Below are positions 27,448-36,162 of a stretch of DNA of 64,000 nt, one piece after another (position 1 is the stretch's first letter; each line of letters begins with the position of its first letter). A model generated the notes under the pieces. That model did no database searches, was not told the DNA's origin, and saw only the letters and a list, made by a program, of their open reading frames with translations. This stretch comes from an alpha proteobacterium L41A. GTDB lineage: Bacteria > Pseudomonadota > Alphaproteobacteria > Caulobacterales > Caulobacteraceae. The position numbers and the translations under genes are program-made. The stretch is taken from NCBI GenBank assembly GCA_000335735.1, contig AMYY01000015.1, positions 1-64,000 on the forward strand, given 5' to 3'.

Positions 27448-27861
27448 ATGAACGTTCGGACGATCGCTGGGTTGGCGCGAGACGGCGGCGTCGGGGTGGA
27501 GACTGTCCGCTTTTATCAGCGTCGCGGATTGCTTTCGACGCCTGACAAATGGTCGCGTGATGGCGCCGGCGCGGGCGTTCGACGCTATGGCGAGGAGGAC
27601 GTGCGCCAGCTGAGGTTCATTCGCTCCGCACAGACGGCGGGCTTCACCCTGGAGCAGATCAAAGAGCTGTTGTCGCTCGACGCTGGCGAAGATCGCAGCC
27701 GCGCCCGTGCGTTGGCCGCGGAGAGGCTGGAGGCGCTGGATCGAACCATCTCCGATCTTGAGGGGGCGCGAGCGGCGTTGCGCCGACTGGCGAGCGCTTG
27801 CGCGGCGAACGACAGCGGACCGTGTCCGATCATTTCGGCCTTTCAGGGTGAAAGGGTTTGA
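27448..27861 (+). CDS. MerR-family metal-responsive regulator
   Basis: This 137-residue protein has the MerR winged helix (GVGVETVRFYQRRGLL, VRRYGEEDVRQLRFI) and a dimerisation helix. It is close to mercury MerR. Of the three MerR mercury ligands, the equivalents of Cys117 and Cys126 are present (Cys118 and Cys126), but Cys82 is replaced in LDAGEDRSRA. It may therefore sense another thiophilic metal or a different signal. It is divergent from the glutaredoxin-MauE gene and shares the 19-base-spacer promoter region. Confidence 0.88.
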   Translation: MNVRTIAGLARDGGVGVETVRFYQRRGLLSTPDKWSRDGAGAGVRRYGEEDVRQLRFIRSAQTAGFTLEQIKELLSLDAGEDRSRARALAAERLEALDRTISDLEGARAALRRLASACAANDSGPCPIISAFQGERV

Positions 27862-28008
27862 AATCCTCCCATGTCTTGGCGAACGGGGTGCGAGGGCCGA
27901 CAGCCGTCCCGCCTGAGAAAAAGCCCGACTGCGTGGCGGCGCAATCGCGAGGACCGGAACGTCGGGCAGCCAGAACTGTTCGTTGATCATCACTTCCGGA
28001 GAACGAAG

Positions 28009-28452
28009 ATGTCGATCAAACTGAACGTCGGTCTGGCGGCCGCCGCCCTGTCCGTGCTCCTCACGGCGTGCAATCCAGCGGAACAGGCCGATAAAACCGC
28101 GACGGCCGACGCGGGATCGGCGGCCGAACACAGCGCTCCGGCGGTTCAGCCGATGGCGGGGCCCGAGACGCCCTATTCCGCCTCCGAACAGCAGATGCAT
28201 CAGGCCATGATGCAGGCGCACGGCGCGGACCCGCAGGAGACCTACGCCCTGAAGATGATCGAGCACCACCGGGGCGCCATCGCCATGTCGGAGGTCCTGA
28301 TGCGCGAAAACCCTGACGCCGCGCTCCGCGAGATGGCCGAAAAGACGATTACGATGCAGCGCCAGGAGATCACGGAACTGGAGCAGTGGGTCGCGCAGCA
28401 TCGGTCCGCCGCAGCAACCCCCGCTTCGGGTTCGGTCCAGCCCGGAGCCTGA
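28009..28452 (+). CDS. DUF305 lipoprotein
   Basis: This 147-residue protein has a lipobox (LLTACNPAE) and a DUF305 four-helix domain with MIEHHRGAIAMSEVLM. The family is ferritin-like in fold and its His/Met residues suggest metal binding; it is common beside copper resistance genes. GGAGAA precedes the ATG at 28009. Longer in-frame starts lie in the upstream gap and lack the signal peptide. It is followed by a second DUF305 gene. Confidence 0.82.
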   Translation: MSIKLNVGLAAAALSVLLTACNPAEQADKTATADAGSAAEHSAPAVQPMAGPETPYSASEQQMHQAMMQAHGADPQETYALKMIEHHRGAIAMSEVLMRENPDAALREMAEKTITMQRQEITELEQWVAQHRSAAATPASGSVQPGA

Positions 28453-28547
28453 TGCGGGACGACTACGCGCGGGAACTGGTCCGCCTGCGCGTATGTGCTT
28501 TTGAACGGCGTCGATCGTCGGCGTCTGTCCGCCGGCGGGAGTCCCTC

Positions 28548-28994
28548 ATGCACGAAAAGAGCTATCGCAACCTCGCGATTGAACTCATCGTCCACTTCAT
28601 CATCATGTATTTGGTGATGTTCACGATGATCGCGACGCTCGATCACTTCAACTTCAATCTGAACAATCTCTACATGACGCTGATGATGGTCGCGCCAATG
28701 GCTGTCCTCATGCTGGTTCTGATGCGCGAGATGTATCCGAACAATCGGCTCAACCTGGCCATTGGGCTGGCCTCGGTGATCATCTTCGCGGGCAGCTTCT
28801 ACGCCATGCGCACCCAGGCGGCGATCGGCGACAAGGAACTCATTCAAGGAATGATCCCCCACCACTCCGGCGCGATCCTGATGTGCGGCAAGGCCAAGCT
28901 GAGCGACCCGGAACTGGTCGCGCTGTGCGCAGAGATCGTCGAGGCCCAGAAGCGCGAGATCCGACAGATGCAGGCGATTCAGGATCGGCTTTGA
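28548..28994 (+). CDS. DUF305 membrane protein
   Basis: This 148-residue protein has three hydrophobic helices in its first 90 residues (e.g. IELIVHFIIMYLVMFTMIA), and then a short DUF305 domain with QGMIPHHSGAILMCGKAKL. The HH motif and Cys/Met residues suggest a periplasmic metal site held at the inner membrane. The ATG at 28548 has GGGAG upstream. It lies between the DUF305 lipoprotein and copC. Confidence 0.8.
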   Translation: MHEKSYRNLAIELIVHFIIMYLVMFTMIATLDHFNFNLNNLYMTLMMVAPMAVLMLVLMREMYPNNRLNLAIGLASVIIFAGSFYAMRTQAAIGDKELIQGMIPHHSGAILMCGKAKLSDPELVALCAEIVEAQKREIRQMQAIQDRL

Positions 28995-29194
28995 CGGCTC
29001 TTCCGGCGGGACACGTCCGCCGGTCCCGCCAACTCGCCATTCCCGTTCGAGGTGGCCTCGCTCGCCGCCCCGAGTGTTGTCGTCGGTTTCACGGCGTGAG
29101 GTCGGCCAGCGTCGGCCGCCGTTGGCGAGGGGAAAGTCGATGCGACGCGTAGACTAGTCGAAGGCCGGACCGGCCACTCGTCAGGAGACACAGT

Positions 29195-29557
29195 ATGCGT
29201 GCATTCAACCCCGTTCCCTATGTCGCCCTGGCGACTGCGGTCGTCCTCGCCGCTGGACCTGCGGCAGCTCACGCTCGTCTTGTCAGCGCCACGCCCGCGC
29301 CGAACGCCACAGTCGGTGCGACCCGCACGCTGACCTTGACCTTCAGCGAGCGCTCTGTGCCTGCGTTCTCCGGCTTCGACGTGGTCAACTCGGCCGGCGA
29401 GAAGCTCGCGGTCCGCACTTCGGTCGCTGAAGACGGCAAGACCCTGACCGGGACTCTGACGCGACCGCTGACTGCTGGCGACTATCGCGTCGACTGGCGC
29501 ATCGCCTCGAGCGACGGTCACCGCATGACCGGCTCGTACACCTTCACGGTGCGCTGA
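29195..29557 (+). CDS. copC: Copper resistance protein CopC
   Basis: This 120-residue periplasmic protein has a signal peptide ending at GPAAA before HARL, so the mature protein starts with His, a ligand of the Cu(II) site of CopC, and SSDGHRMTGSY holds the second His. It binds Cu(II) tightly in the periplasm. It is followed five bases later by copD, the standard pair. AGGAGA precedes the start. Confidence 0.92.
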   Translation: MRAFNPVPYVALATAVVLAAGPAAAHARLVSATPAPNATVGATRTLTLTFSERSVPAFSGFDVVNSAGEKLAVRTSVAEDGKTLTGTLTRPLTAGDYRVDWRIASSDGHRMTGSYTFTVR

Positions 29558-29561
29558 CGCC

Positions 29562-30476
29562 GTGCTCGAGATCGCGGTCGTCGCGCTCCGGTGGCTCCAG
29601 TACGCCGGAGCCGTCGTCCTTCTCGGGACGCCGTTGTTCCTGTTGTACACCTTCAGGCGCGGCGACGGCGTGGATCTCACCTGGTCGCGCGCGATCCTGA
29701 TAGGGTCAGGTTTGGTCGTCGTCGCGAGCGCGCTCCTGGCGCTACTCGCACAGACAGCGGTCATGGCGGGCTCGCTGGCGGAAGCCATCAAGCCTGTGTC
29801 TCTGTCTTTCATGATCACCGGCACGGCCTTGGGGAAAGCCATGGTCGCGCGGGCCGCCCTCGCCCTCGCAGCCGTCGTCGCGGTCCTGGCCTTGAGACCG
29901 GGCAAGACGGCCTGGAGCATCTCGCTAGGCCTTGGGCTCTTCGTGGTCGCGAGCTTCGCTTGGACTGGACACGGCGCGGCGACAGAAGGCCCCGAGGGCC
30001 TGGTCCACCTCGCCTCCGACATCGTCCATTCCGTCGGGGCGGCCCTTTGGCTTGGTGCGCTTGTAGCGCTGACGATCCTGCTGCTTCGCCGCCCCGGGGT
30101 CGACGATGGGGCCCTCTACCGCGCCTTGCATGGGTTCTCGGGCCTGGGCACGCTCGCCGTAGCCCTTCTTGTGGCCACGGGTCTCGCGAACAGCTGGTTC
30201 CTCGTCGGATCGGAGCGTTTCGTGAACCTTGGCGAAAGCCTCTATGGACAGCTTCTGATCGCCAAGCTGGCGCTCTTCGTGCTGATGCTGGGCCTGGCGG
30301 CGGACAACCGTTTCCGCCTGACACCCGCCCTGCGTCTGGAACTGGAGCACACAGGACAGTCAATCTCGGCGGTTCGACGGCTGCGGCGCAGTATCGTCAC
30401 GGAGACGGCCCTCGGGCTCGTCGTCCTCGCCGTCGTCGCGCTTATGGGCACCCTCCCTCCGCCGGTCGCGACGTGA
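29562..30476 (+). CDS. copD: Copper homeostasis membrane protein CopD
   Basis: This 304-residue membrane protein has about eight predicted helices and the CopD-family segment FVVASFAWTGHGAATEGPEG followed by HLASDIVHSVGAALWLGAL. It is thought to move copper across the inner membrane, with CopC as periplasmic partner. The GTG start lies five bases after the copC stop. It converges on the NTF2-like gene across a gap of about 175 bases with no clear signal. Confidence 0.9.
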   Translation: MLEIAVVALRWLQYAGAVVLLGTPLFLLYTFRRGDGVDLTWSRAILIGSGLVVVASALLALLAQTAVMAGSLAEAIKPVSLSFMITGTALGKAMVARAALALAAVVAVLALRPGKTAWSISLGLGLFVVASFAWTGHGAATEGPEGLVHLASDIVHSVGAALWLGALVALTILLLRRPGVDDGALYRALHGFSGLGTLAVALLVATGLANSWFLVGSERFVNLGESLYGQLLIAKLALFVLMLGLAADNRFRLTPALRLELEHTGQSISAVRRLRRSIVTETALGLVVLAVVALMGTLPPPVAT

Positions 30477-30651
30477 TCCGACGATCTAGTGGCCCGCGGC
30501 GTGGAGCGCCGCTGCGGTCGTGGCGCCATTCTCCGAGGTCGAGATGTTGTCACGTCCTCCCATCGGGCGTCCCGGATCCCGGCGCAAGCGGACAAATACG
30601 GTCTGAACGCCGCGCGCTTTCGCACTGAGGCGTTCAAACCGGAGAGGCGGA

Positions 30652-31143
30652 TTACCGCGGAGCGCGCGACGACCAGTGAATGTGATGGATGCGCCAGCCG
30701 TCGGCGTGGCGCTTTAGCACCATGGTTTCCGTTGTCAGACGGTCCACGGCGCGTCCGTTGAACTGACCGGTGGTGCGGCCTTCGCTCGTGATCCACGCCA
30801 CATCGCCGTCCGCCCAGCCCGATCTGCGGCTTACGACATTGTCCGACGCGGCCGCGAAGGCGGCGTCCGACGCAAGATGGTGAGAGGCGTATTCGTCGCG
30901 CGAGCGCTCCGCTCCGCCCTCTTCAAAGATCATGACGTCGGGGGCCAGAAGCAACAGTGCGGCAGATGTGTCACCGGCCTTGAGCGCGGCATGGAAGGCA
31001 TCGACGGTCGTGGCCGCCTCCGTCGCTTCCGCGCTGATCGACCCCGCAGTCTGGGCATGGCCGTGAGAATGGTCCTGCGCGACAGCGGGCGTCACCGACA
31101 GGACGGCGAGAGAGAGGGCGAGAACGAGAGGTTTGGGGGACAT
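30652..31143 (-). CDS. Periplasmic NTF2-like (DUF4440/SnoaL) protein
   Basis: This 163-residue secreted protein has a signal peptide (SVTPAVAQ), a His-rich mature N-terminus (DHSHGHAQ) and a nuclear-transport-factor-2-like cone fold: TTVDAFHAALKAGDTSAALL at the front and WRIHHIHWSSR at the end. The His-rich ends suggest metal contact, but this is inferred. The ATG at 31143 follows GGAG; an earlier in-frame ATG 11 codons upstream is less likely. It is 35 bases downstream of the DUF411 gene. Confidence 0.75.
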   Translation of the reverse strand: MSPKPLVLALSLAVLSVTPAVAQDHSHGHAQTAGSISAEATEAATTVDAFHAALKAGDTSAALLLLAPDVMIFEEGGAERSRDEYASHHLASDAAFAAASDNVVSRRSGWADGDVAWITSEGRTTGQFNGRAVDRLTTETMVLKRHADGWRIHHIHWSSRAPR

Positions 31144-31178
31144 GATGGGCTCCGGCTTATGAATCAGGTGAGACAAGG

Positions 31179-31655
31179 TCAGGTGGGCGGGTTGTGACGG
31201 GCGAACACCTGCGTCGCGCCGGAGCGAAGCACCAGCAGCGTGTCGTAAGGGTCCTTGTGTCCCTGCGGCGTCTCCATGCCGGGCGAACCGAGGGGCATGT
31301 CCGGAACCGCGAGACCGAGCGCTGCCGGCCGCTCGGCAAGCAACCGTATGACGTCCCGTGCCGGAACATGGCCCTCTACGACATAGCCATCAATCAACCC
31401 GGTGTGGCAGGAGGCCAGGCTGTCCGGAAGCCCCCGGCTGCTGCGGACGGATTGGAGGCTCGGCAGAACGGTGACGGTCGTGTTGAAGCCAGCCTCCCGC
31501 ATGTGCGAGATCCAGGCGTCGCAGCACGCACAGGTCGGCGTCTTGAAGACCGTGAGGGTTCTCGACGCCTGGGTCTGGGCGCAGGCTGTTCCGGTCAGGG
31601 CGACGCTGACGGCGGCGCCTAAGAAAAGCCTTCGGTGGAGGTAGGCGGTCGTCAA
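31179..31655 (-). CDS. DUF411 metal-binding protein
   Basis: This 158-residue secreted protein has a signal peptide (GAAVSVALTGTACAQ), then a DUF411 domain with FKTPTCACCDAWI and a later SCHTGLIDGYVVEGHVP. The three front cysteines and the CHT motif suggest Cu or Hg binding. It most likely starts at the TTG at 31655. That TTG overlaps the acyltransferase stop (TTGA) with AGGGAG nearby, so it looks translationally coupled. Its order after an acyltransferase is odd. Confidence 0.8.
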   Translation of the reverse strand: MTTAYLHRRLFLGAAVSVALTGTACAQTQASRTLTVFKTPTCACCDAWISHMREAGFNTTVTVLPSLQSVRSSRGLPDSLASCHTGLIDGYVVEGHVPARDVIRLLAERPAALGLAVPDMPLGSPGMETPQGHKDPYDTLLVLRSGATQVFARHNPPT

Positions 31656-32803
31656 AAGGGCTCTCCCTGATCGCTGTGAACGGTGCGTCTGGCGTCGGCA
31701 TCCGGCATCCGACCGAAGGTGCGCCGCCTCAGCCACTGGCGGCTCGGTCGCTCGACCAGACCATAGATGGCGGCCGCCGCGGCGAGGGTCACCGCCAGCA
31801 TCGCCGCCAGTTCCAGAAGCCCCATTCGATAGTCGCCCGGCCAGCCCCCGATGGCCTGGGCGGCATTGCGCCAGACCATCAGGATCGGAATATGGACGAG
31901 GTAGAGGGCGAACGAGGCCTCACCGGCGAAGATTGCGACCGGGTGCGACAGGAAGGTTCTGACACCCGCCTTGGCGAGCAGCGCCAAGGCGAGAACGAAG
32001 GGTCCCGACGCGGCGACGATAAGGCGATCATCGGCCCCGATCTGCATAGCGAGCAAGAGGAGCGCGGTGGCTCCGACGGCGCCGACGATCGCGACGCGCG
32101 GGGACGGCGCCCAGCGCGCTCCGAGATAGTAGAGGCCAATCCCGAGCAGGAACTCCGGAATGATGCGCAAGACGCCCATATTGTCTTCCGCCCGGGGCAG
32201 AACCGAGCCGAACCAATGCCGGTAGATCGCATCCAGCAGGATGAACAGGCTCGTCGCCGCGGCTACGAGCATCCATGGCCTGTGTCGAAACCGCAGGGCG
32301 ACCGCAGCATAGGCTGGAAAAGCGAGATAGACGAACCATTCGGCTGACAGCGACCAGGCGGGACCGTTCCACAGGACCATCCCGTCTCGCGGCAACCAGG
32401 CCTGAACCAAAAAGAGGGTGGCCAGAAAATCCGCAGGATTGAACCGCCCGGGCTCCAGGCCGATGCCCAACACCGGCGCGGCGAGCACCAGCAACAGCAT
32501 CGCCAACAGGATGAACAAATGCGCCGGGTATATGCGCGCGAACCGCGCCGCGATGAACCGCCTGTAGTTCACTGGCTGATCACCCTGCAGGTAAACGTGG
32601 GTGAGGATGAACCCAGACAGGATGAAGAAGATATCGACCCCGAGACGGGCCCGGTTTAACAGTCCGGCCGCACCTTCGGGCAGCGTCCATTGCAGCTGGT
32701 AGTGAAACAGCACCACGCCGAGCGCGAGGAAGAACCTCACCCCCGTCAGCGGATCGAGCCGATCCGGAAACGGACCCGCGGCCGGATCTGTCCTCTCGCT
32801 CAC
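31652..32803 (-). CDS. Acyltransferase family 3 membrane protein
   Basis: This 383-residue membrane protein of the OafA/YrhL acyltransferase-3 family has about ten membrane helices, with the front motif LDPLTGVRFFLALGVVLFHY containing the conserved His, and LGVDIFFILSGFILT. It would acylate an envelope sugar such as a lipopolysaccharide or glycan. A GTG start follows GGGGGAGG. Why it is linked to DUF411 and copper genes is unclear; a similar gene lies in the second metal locus. Confidence 0.82.
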   Translation of the reverse strand: MSERTDPAAGPFPDRLDPLTGVRFFLALGVVLFHYQLQWTLPEGAAGLLNRARLGVDIFFILSGFILTHVYLQGDQPVNYRRFIAARFARIYPAHLFILLAMLLLVLAAPVLGIGLEPGRFNPADFLATLFLVQAWLPRDGMVLWNGPAWSLSAEWFVYLAFPAYAAVALRFRHRPWMLVAAATSLFILLDAIYRHWFGSVLPRAEDNMGVLRIIPEFLLGIGLYYLGARWAPSPRVAIVGAVGATALLLLAMQIGADDRLIVAASGPFVLALALLAKAGVRTFLSHPVAIFAGEASFALYLVHIPILMVWRNAAQAIGGWPGDYRMGLLELAAMLAVTLAAAAAIYGLVERPSRQWLRRRTFGRMPDADARRTVHSDQGEPF

Positions 32804-32932
32804 ATCGCCTCCCCCGACACGAGCGGGTCCTCCCGGTCGTTCTCTGGTATCTACGCGGCGGACATCTCGTCCCCTCGTAAGGGGCCGGACGGTTTGGCGC
32901 GTATGGCAAAGGGGGCGTGATGCAGGTGCGCA

Positions 32933-33214
32933 ATGACTGATGAGATCGAACGACTGATTGCGGCGGAAGGGCCAGACGATGCGGGGCGGCTGGACGGCCT
33001 GGAAGACGCTGTCTGGACACGGATCGCCGTGCGCCGGGAGGCGGCGTCAATGGGCCAGGTTCGGGTCGCCGCCGTAGGGCTGGCGCTCGTGCTCGGCGTG
33101 GCCAACGGTGGATTGCTCCTCGTGGCGTCGCCGCGGCCTGAGCCCTCTGAGTTGCGCATCTTCACCGTCTCGGCGGGCCTGTCGCCGCTCGGTCCACTGG
33201 ATGCCCGGGGATGA
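32933..33214 (+). CDS. CnrY-like anti-sigma factor
   Basis: This 93-residue protein has a short acidic cytoplasmic N-terminus (MTDEIERLIAAEGPDDAGR) and one membrane helix (about 42-66), with a short periplasmic tail. Size, layout and position immediately upstream of a CnrX-like sensor and an ECF sigma factor match CnrY of Cupriavidus, which holds the sigma factor at the membrane. Sequence alone would not name it. Its stop overlaps the sensor start (ATGA). Confidence 0.6.
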   Translation: MTDEIERLIAAEGPDDAGRLDGLEDAVWTRIAVRREAASMGQVRVAAVGLALVLGVANGGLLLVASPRPEPSELRIFTVSAGLSPLGPLDARG

Positions 33215-33651
33215 GAGCGCGCTGGAAATCGATCGTCCTGACAGCCGTGCTGGCGGCGCTCGCCAGCGGCGCGGCGACCTGGGCGAGCGCAACCTGGGTC
33301 ATGCGCGAGCGTCAGCCGCCGAGCCTGCATAGCGTCGTCCATGAGCAGTTGAACCTGAGCGCTGAACAGGATGGTCGTCTGGACGCGATCGAAGCGCGCT
33401 TCGCCGCGCGCCGCCCCGGGCTGGAGGCAGAAGTGCGAGCCGCCAACCGCGAGCTCGCCGCCGCCATCGCTGCAAGCGATGGGAACACGCCCCAGGTGCA
33501 GGCGGCGGTGGATCACTTCCACGTGGCCATGGGCGATCTGCAGAAGGCGACCATCGCCCACGTCTTCGAGATGCGGTCGGTGCTCACCCCGGCGCAGGCC
33601 GAGGTCTTCGACGCCGCCGTGGTGGACGCCCTGCGTGCCGACGCCGGCTAG
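33211..33651 (+). CDS. CnrX-like periplasmic heavy-metal sensor
   Basis: This 146-residue protein has one N-terminal membrane helix and an all-helical periplasmic sensor domain. The five metal ligands of CnrX (His42, His46, Glu63, His119, Met123) all have equivalents here with the same spacing shifted by two: His40 and His44 in HSVVH, Glu61, His117 and Met121 in HVFEM. CnrX binds Ni or Co, and Cu in vitro, and frees CnrH via CnrY. Here the downstream copper oxidase genes suggest a copper signal. Confidence 0.83.
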   Translation: MRARWKSIVLTAVLAALASGAATWASATWVMRERQPPSLHSVVHEQLNLSAEQDGRLDAIEARFAARRPGLEAEVRAANRELAAAIAASDGNTPQVQAAVDHFHVAMGDLQKATIAHVFEMRSVLTPAQAEVFDAAVVDALRADAG

Positions 33652-33660
33652 GCGCGGCGC

Positions 33661-34224
33661 GTGAAGGACGGCGACAGCATTGAAGCCCGCGCGGCTGGCG
33701 GCGACGCCGGCGCGTTCGGCGCCTTGATGGCGGCGACCAAGGGCGATCTCTACAGGTTCGTGCGCCGCTATGTCGGCGACGAAGCGGAAGCGCACGACCT
33801 GCTCCAGGAAACTTACACCGCCGCATGGCTCGCCCTGCGAAGGTACGATCCGGCTCGCCCCTTCGAGGTCTGGCTCCGCTCGATCGCCCTGAACAAATGC
33901 AGGGACTGGAGCCGTCGGCGTGCGGTGCGTCGGGTGGTGCGCGGCGTCATGGGCCTCGACGCCCCCGAAGCGTCAGCGGTCCGGATGGAAACGCCATCTC
34001 CCGAAGCCCGACTGGACGATCGCCGTCGCGCCGAGGCGCTGCGCAGCGCGCTGACCCGCCTGCCTGACGGCCTCAAGGCCCCTCTCCTGCTCGCTACGCT
34101 CGAAGGTCGCTCGCACGGCGAAATCGCGGCGATCCTGGGCGTCACGACCAAGGCCGTGGAGACGCGGATCGCCCGCGCCCGCAAGCGACTTGCCGAGGAC
34201 ATGGCCGTTCCGGGAGGTGCTTGA
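33661..34224 (+). CDS. ECF-type RNA polymerase sigma factor (CnrH-like)
   Basis: This 187-residue sigma factor has region 2 (LYRFVRRYVGDEAEAHDLLQ, then ETYTAAWLALRRY) and region 4 (LPDGLKAPLLLATLEGRSHG then EIAAILGVTTKAVETRIARA). It starts at a GTG ten bases after the sensor stop. The gene order anti-sigma, sensor, sigma is that of cnrYXH. It probably directs transcription of the copA operon that starts about 125 bases downstream, and of its own genes. The promoter motif is not obvious by eye. Confidence 0.85.
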   Translation: MKDGDSIEARAAGGDAGAFGALMAATKGDLYRFVRRYVGDEAEAHDLLQETYTAAWLALRRYDPARPFEVWLRSIALNKCRDWSRRRAVRRVVRGVMGLDAPEASAVRMETPSPEARLDDRRRAEALRSALTRLPDGLKAPLLLATLEGRSHGEIAAILGVTTKAVETRIARARKRLAEDMAVPGGA

Positions 34225-34350
34225 TCTCATCGGCCCGCCCGATGGCGAAGGGCGTTTCTTTTCGCGGTGTGGCGACCTGACGCAAGGGCGTTGTCGCCGA
34301 CGTGCGTATGTCAACCAGAAGCCGACACGCGTCCGAGGAACCCCACGCTT

Positions 34351-36162
34351 ATGCCCATGCCAAGTTTCGATCGCCGAATGCTTCTCAGGGGCGCCGCCGT
34401 TGGCGGCGGGCTGCTTGGCCTGCAGGGACTTCTGCCGGCCTGGGCGCAGACCGGTACGGCGGGCTTGAGAACGGACCTGCCGACGTTGAGCGGGCCCAAC
34501 ATCGACCTGACAGTCGGCCACTCGCCCTTCACGGTCGGGGGGCGGACCGGCCATGCCGTGACGATCAACGGAGTGCTCCCGGCGCCCTTGCTGCGCCTGC
34601 GCGAGGGACAGAACGTGCGACTCTCCGTGACCAACGGGCTGGATGAGGACACTTCGATCCATTGGCACGGCCTATTGCTGCCGTTCCAGATGGACGGCGT
34701 CCCGGGCATCAGCTTCCCGGGCATCAAGCCGCGGGAAACCTTCGTCTATGAGTTCCCGATCAAGCAGTCAGGCACCTTCTGGTACCACAGCCACTCGAAT
34801 CTTCAGGAGGCGATGGGCCACTACGGTCCGATCGTCATCGACCCGGCAGGCGCCGATCCCGTCGCCTACGACCGCGAGCATGTGCTGGTCCTGTCGGACT
34901 GGAGCTTCATGCACCCACACGAAATCCTGGAGAAGCTGAAGAAGAGCCCGGGCTACTTCAACCGGCAGCGCACCACGCTCGCCGGTCTGATCAACGGCAG
35001 CGACCGCATGAGCCTGGAGGAGCGGCGCATGTGGGGTGAGATGCGGATGGACCCGCGCGACATCCTCGACGTCAGCGGCTCGACCTATACCTATTTGATC
35101 AACGGCCACGGGCCGCAGGAGAACTGGACCGGCCTTTTCAGCCCCGGCGAGCGCGTGCGGCTGCGCATCATCAACGCCTCGGCCATGTCGATCTTCAACG
35201 TCCGCATCCCCGGCTTGCCGATGACCGTGGTGCAGGCCGACGGCGAGAACGTCCGCCCGGTCGAGACCGACGAGTTCCAGATCTCGGTCGCCGAAACCTA
35301 CGACGTCATCGTCCGGCCGACTGAAGACCGGGCCTACACCATCGTCTCGGAGGCGATCGATCGCTCGGGGATGGGCCGCGCCACCCTTGCGCCGCGCCTG
35401 GGCATGACCGCCGAGGTTCCGCCGCTGCGCGAGGTCCCGAACCTGACCATGCGAGACATGGGCATGGGCGGAATGGATCACGGCTCAATGGGCGGCATGT
35501 CCGGAATGGACCACGGCACGATGGCCGGCATGGACCACGGCGCCCCAGCCCAAGGCGCGGCGCCGGCGGGCGAGATGGGCGGAATGTCCATGGCCGGAAT
35601 GAACATGCGCGATCCAGAGAACGCCCCGCCGGATATGGCGGTCGGCGTGGGCGTCGACGCGATAGCCATGGCCCCCGCCAACCGCCTCGGCGAGCGGCCG
35701 ATCGGCCTGACCAACGTCGACCACCGCGTTCTCGTCTACACCGACCTGGTGTCGCTGCAGCCGAACAAGGACCAACGCCCGCCGTCGCGGACCATGGAAA
35801 TACACCTGACCGGCAATATGGAGCGGTTCATGTGGGGCTTCGACGGGCGGAAGTTCAGTGAACTGGTCGAACCCATCCGTTTCGAGCGGAATGAGCGGGT
35901 GCGCGTGACCCTGGTGAACGACACCATGATGGCCCACCCCATCCACCTGCACGGCCACTTCTTCGAACTGGTGACCGGCGGTCCCCCGGGGCATCAGCCG
36001 CTGAAGCACACGGTAAACGTCGCGCCCGGGGGCAAGGTGACGTTCGACCTGACCGCCGACGCGCCCGGCGACTGGGCCTTCCACTGCCACATGCTGATGC
36101 ACATGCACGCCGGCATGTTCAATGTCGTGACGGTCCGACCCATGGACGGAGCCGCGTCATGA
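34351..36162 (+). CDS. copA: Copper resistance multicopper oxidase CopA/PcoA
   Basis: This 603-residue periplasmic multicopper oxidase has a twin-arginine signal (DRRMLLRGAAVGGGLLGLQG) and the four copper-binding motifs: HWHGLLLP, WYHSHSN, HPIHLHGHFFEL and HCHMLMHMHAGM. A Met/His-rich loop (residues about 370-420, MDHG repeats) is like that of PcoA, where it binds Cu(I). It oxidises Cu(I) in the periplasm. The ATG at 34351 has GAGGAA about ten bases upstream; an ATG at 34357 is also possible. copB overlaps its stop. Confidence 0.93.
   Translation: MPMPSFDRRMLLRGAAVGGGLLGLQGLLPAWAQTGTAGLRTDLPTLSGPNIDLTVGHSPFTVGGRTGHAVTINGVLPAPLLRLREGQNVRLSVTNGLDEDTSIHWHGLLLPFQMDGVPGISFPGIKPRETFVYEFPIKQSGTFWYHSHSNLQEAMGHYGPIVIDPAGADPVAYDREHVLVLSDWSFMHPHEILEKLKKSPGYFNRQRTTLAGLINGSDRMSLEERRMWGEMRMDPRDILDVSGSTYTYLINGHGPQENWTGLFSPGERVRLRIINASAMSIFNVRIPGLPMTVVQADGENVRPVETDEFQISVAETYDVIVRPTEDRAYTIVSEAIDRSGMGRATLAPRLGMTAEVPPLREVPNLTMRDMGMGGMDHGSMGGMSGMDHGTMAGMDHGAPAQGAAPAGEMGGMSMAGMNMRDPENAPPDMAVGVGVDAIAMAPANRLGERPIGLTNVDHRVLVYTDLVSLQPNKDQRPPSRTMEIHLTGNMERFMWGFDGRKFSELVEPIRFERNERVRVTLVNDTMMAHPIHLHGHFFELVTGGPPGHQPLKHTVNVAPGGKVTFDLTADAPGDWAFHCHMLMHMHAGMFNVVTVRPMDGAAS

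Noticed and set aside
28979-30022. 347-codon open frame on the - strand
   Set aside because: It lies opposite copC and copD, which have clear family motifs; the frame has low-complexity composition.
32871-32884. CCCCT-CGTA-AGGGG stem between the acyltransferase and CnrY-like genes
   Set aside because: It lies between divergent genes, where a terminator is not expected, and it has no T-run.
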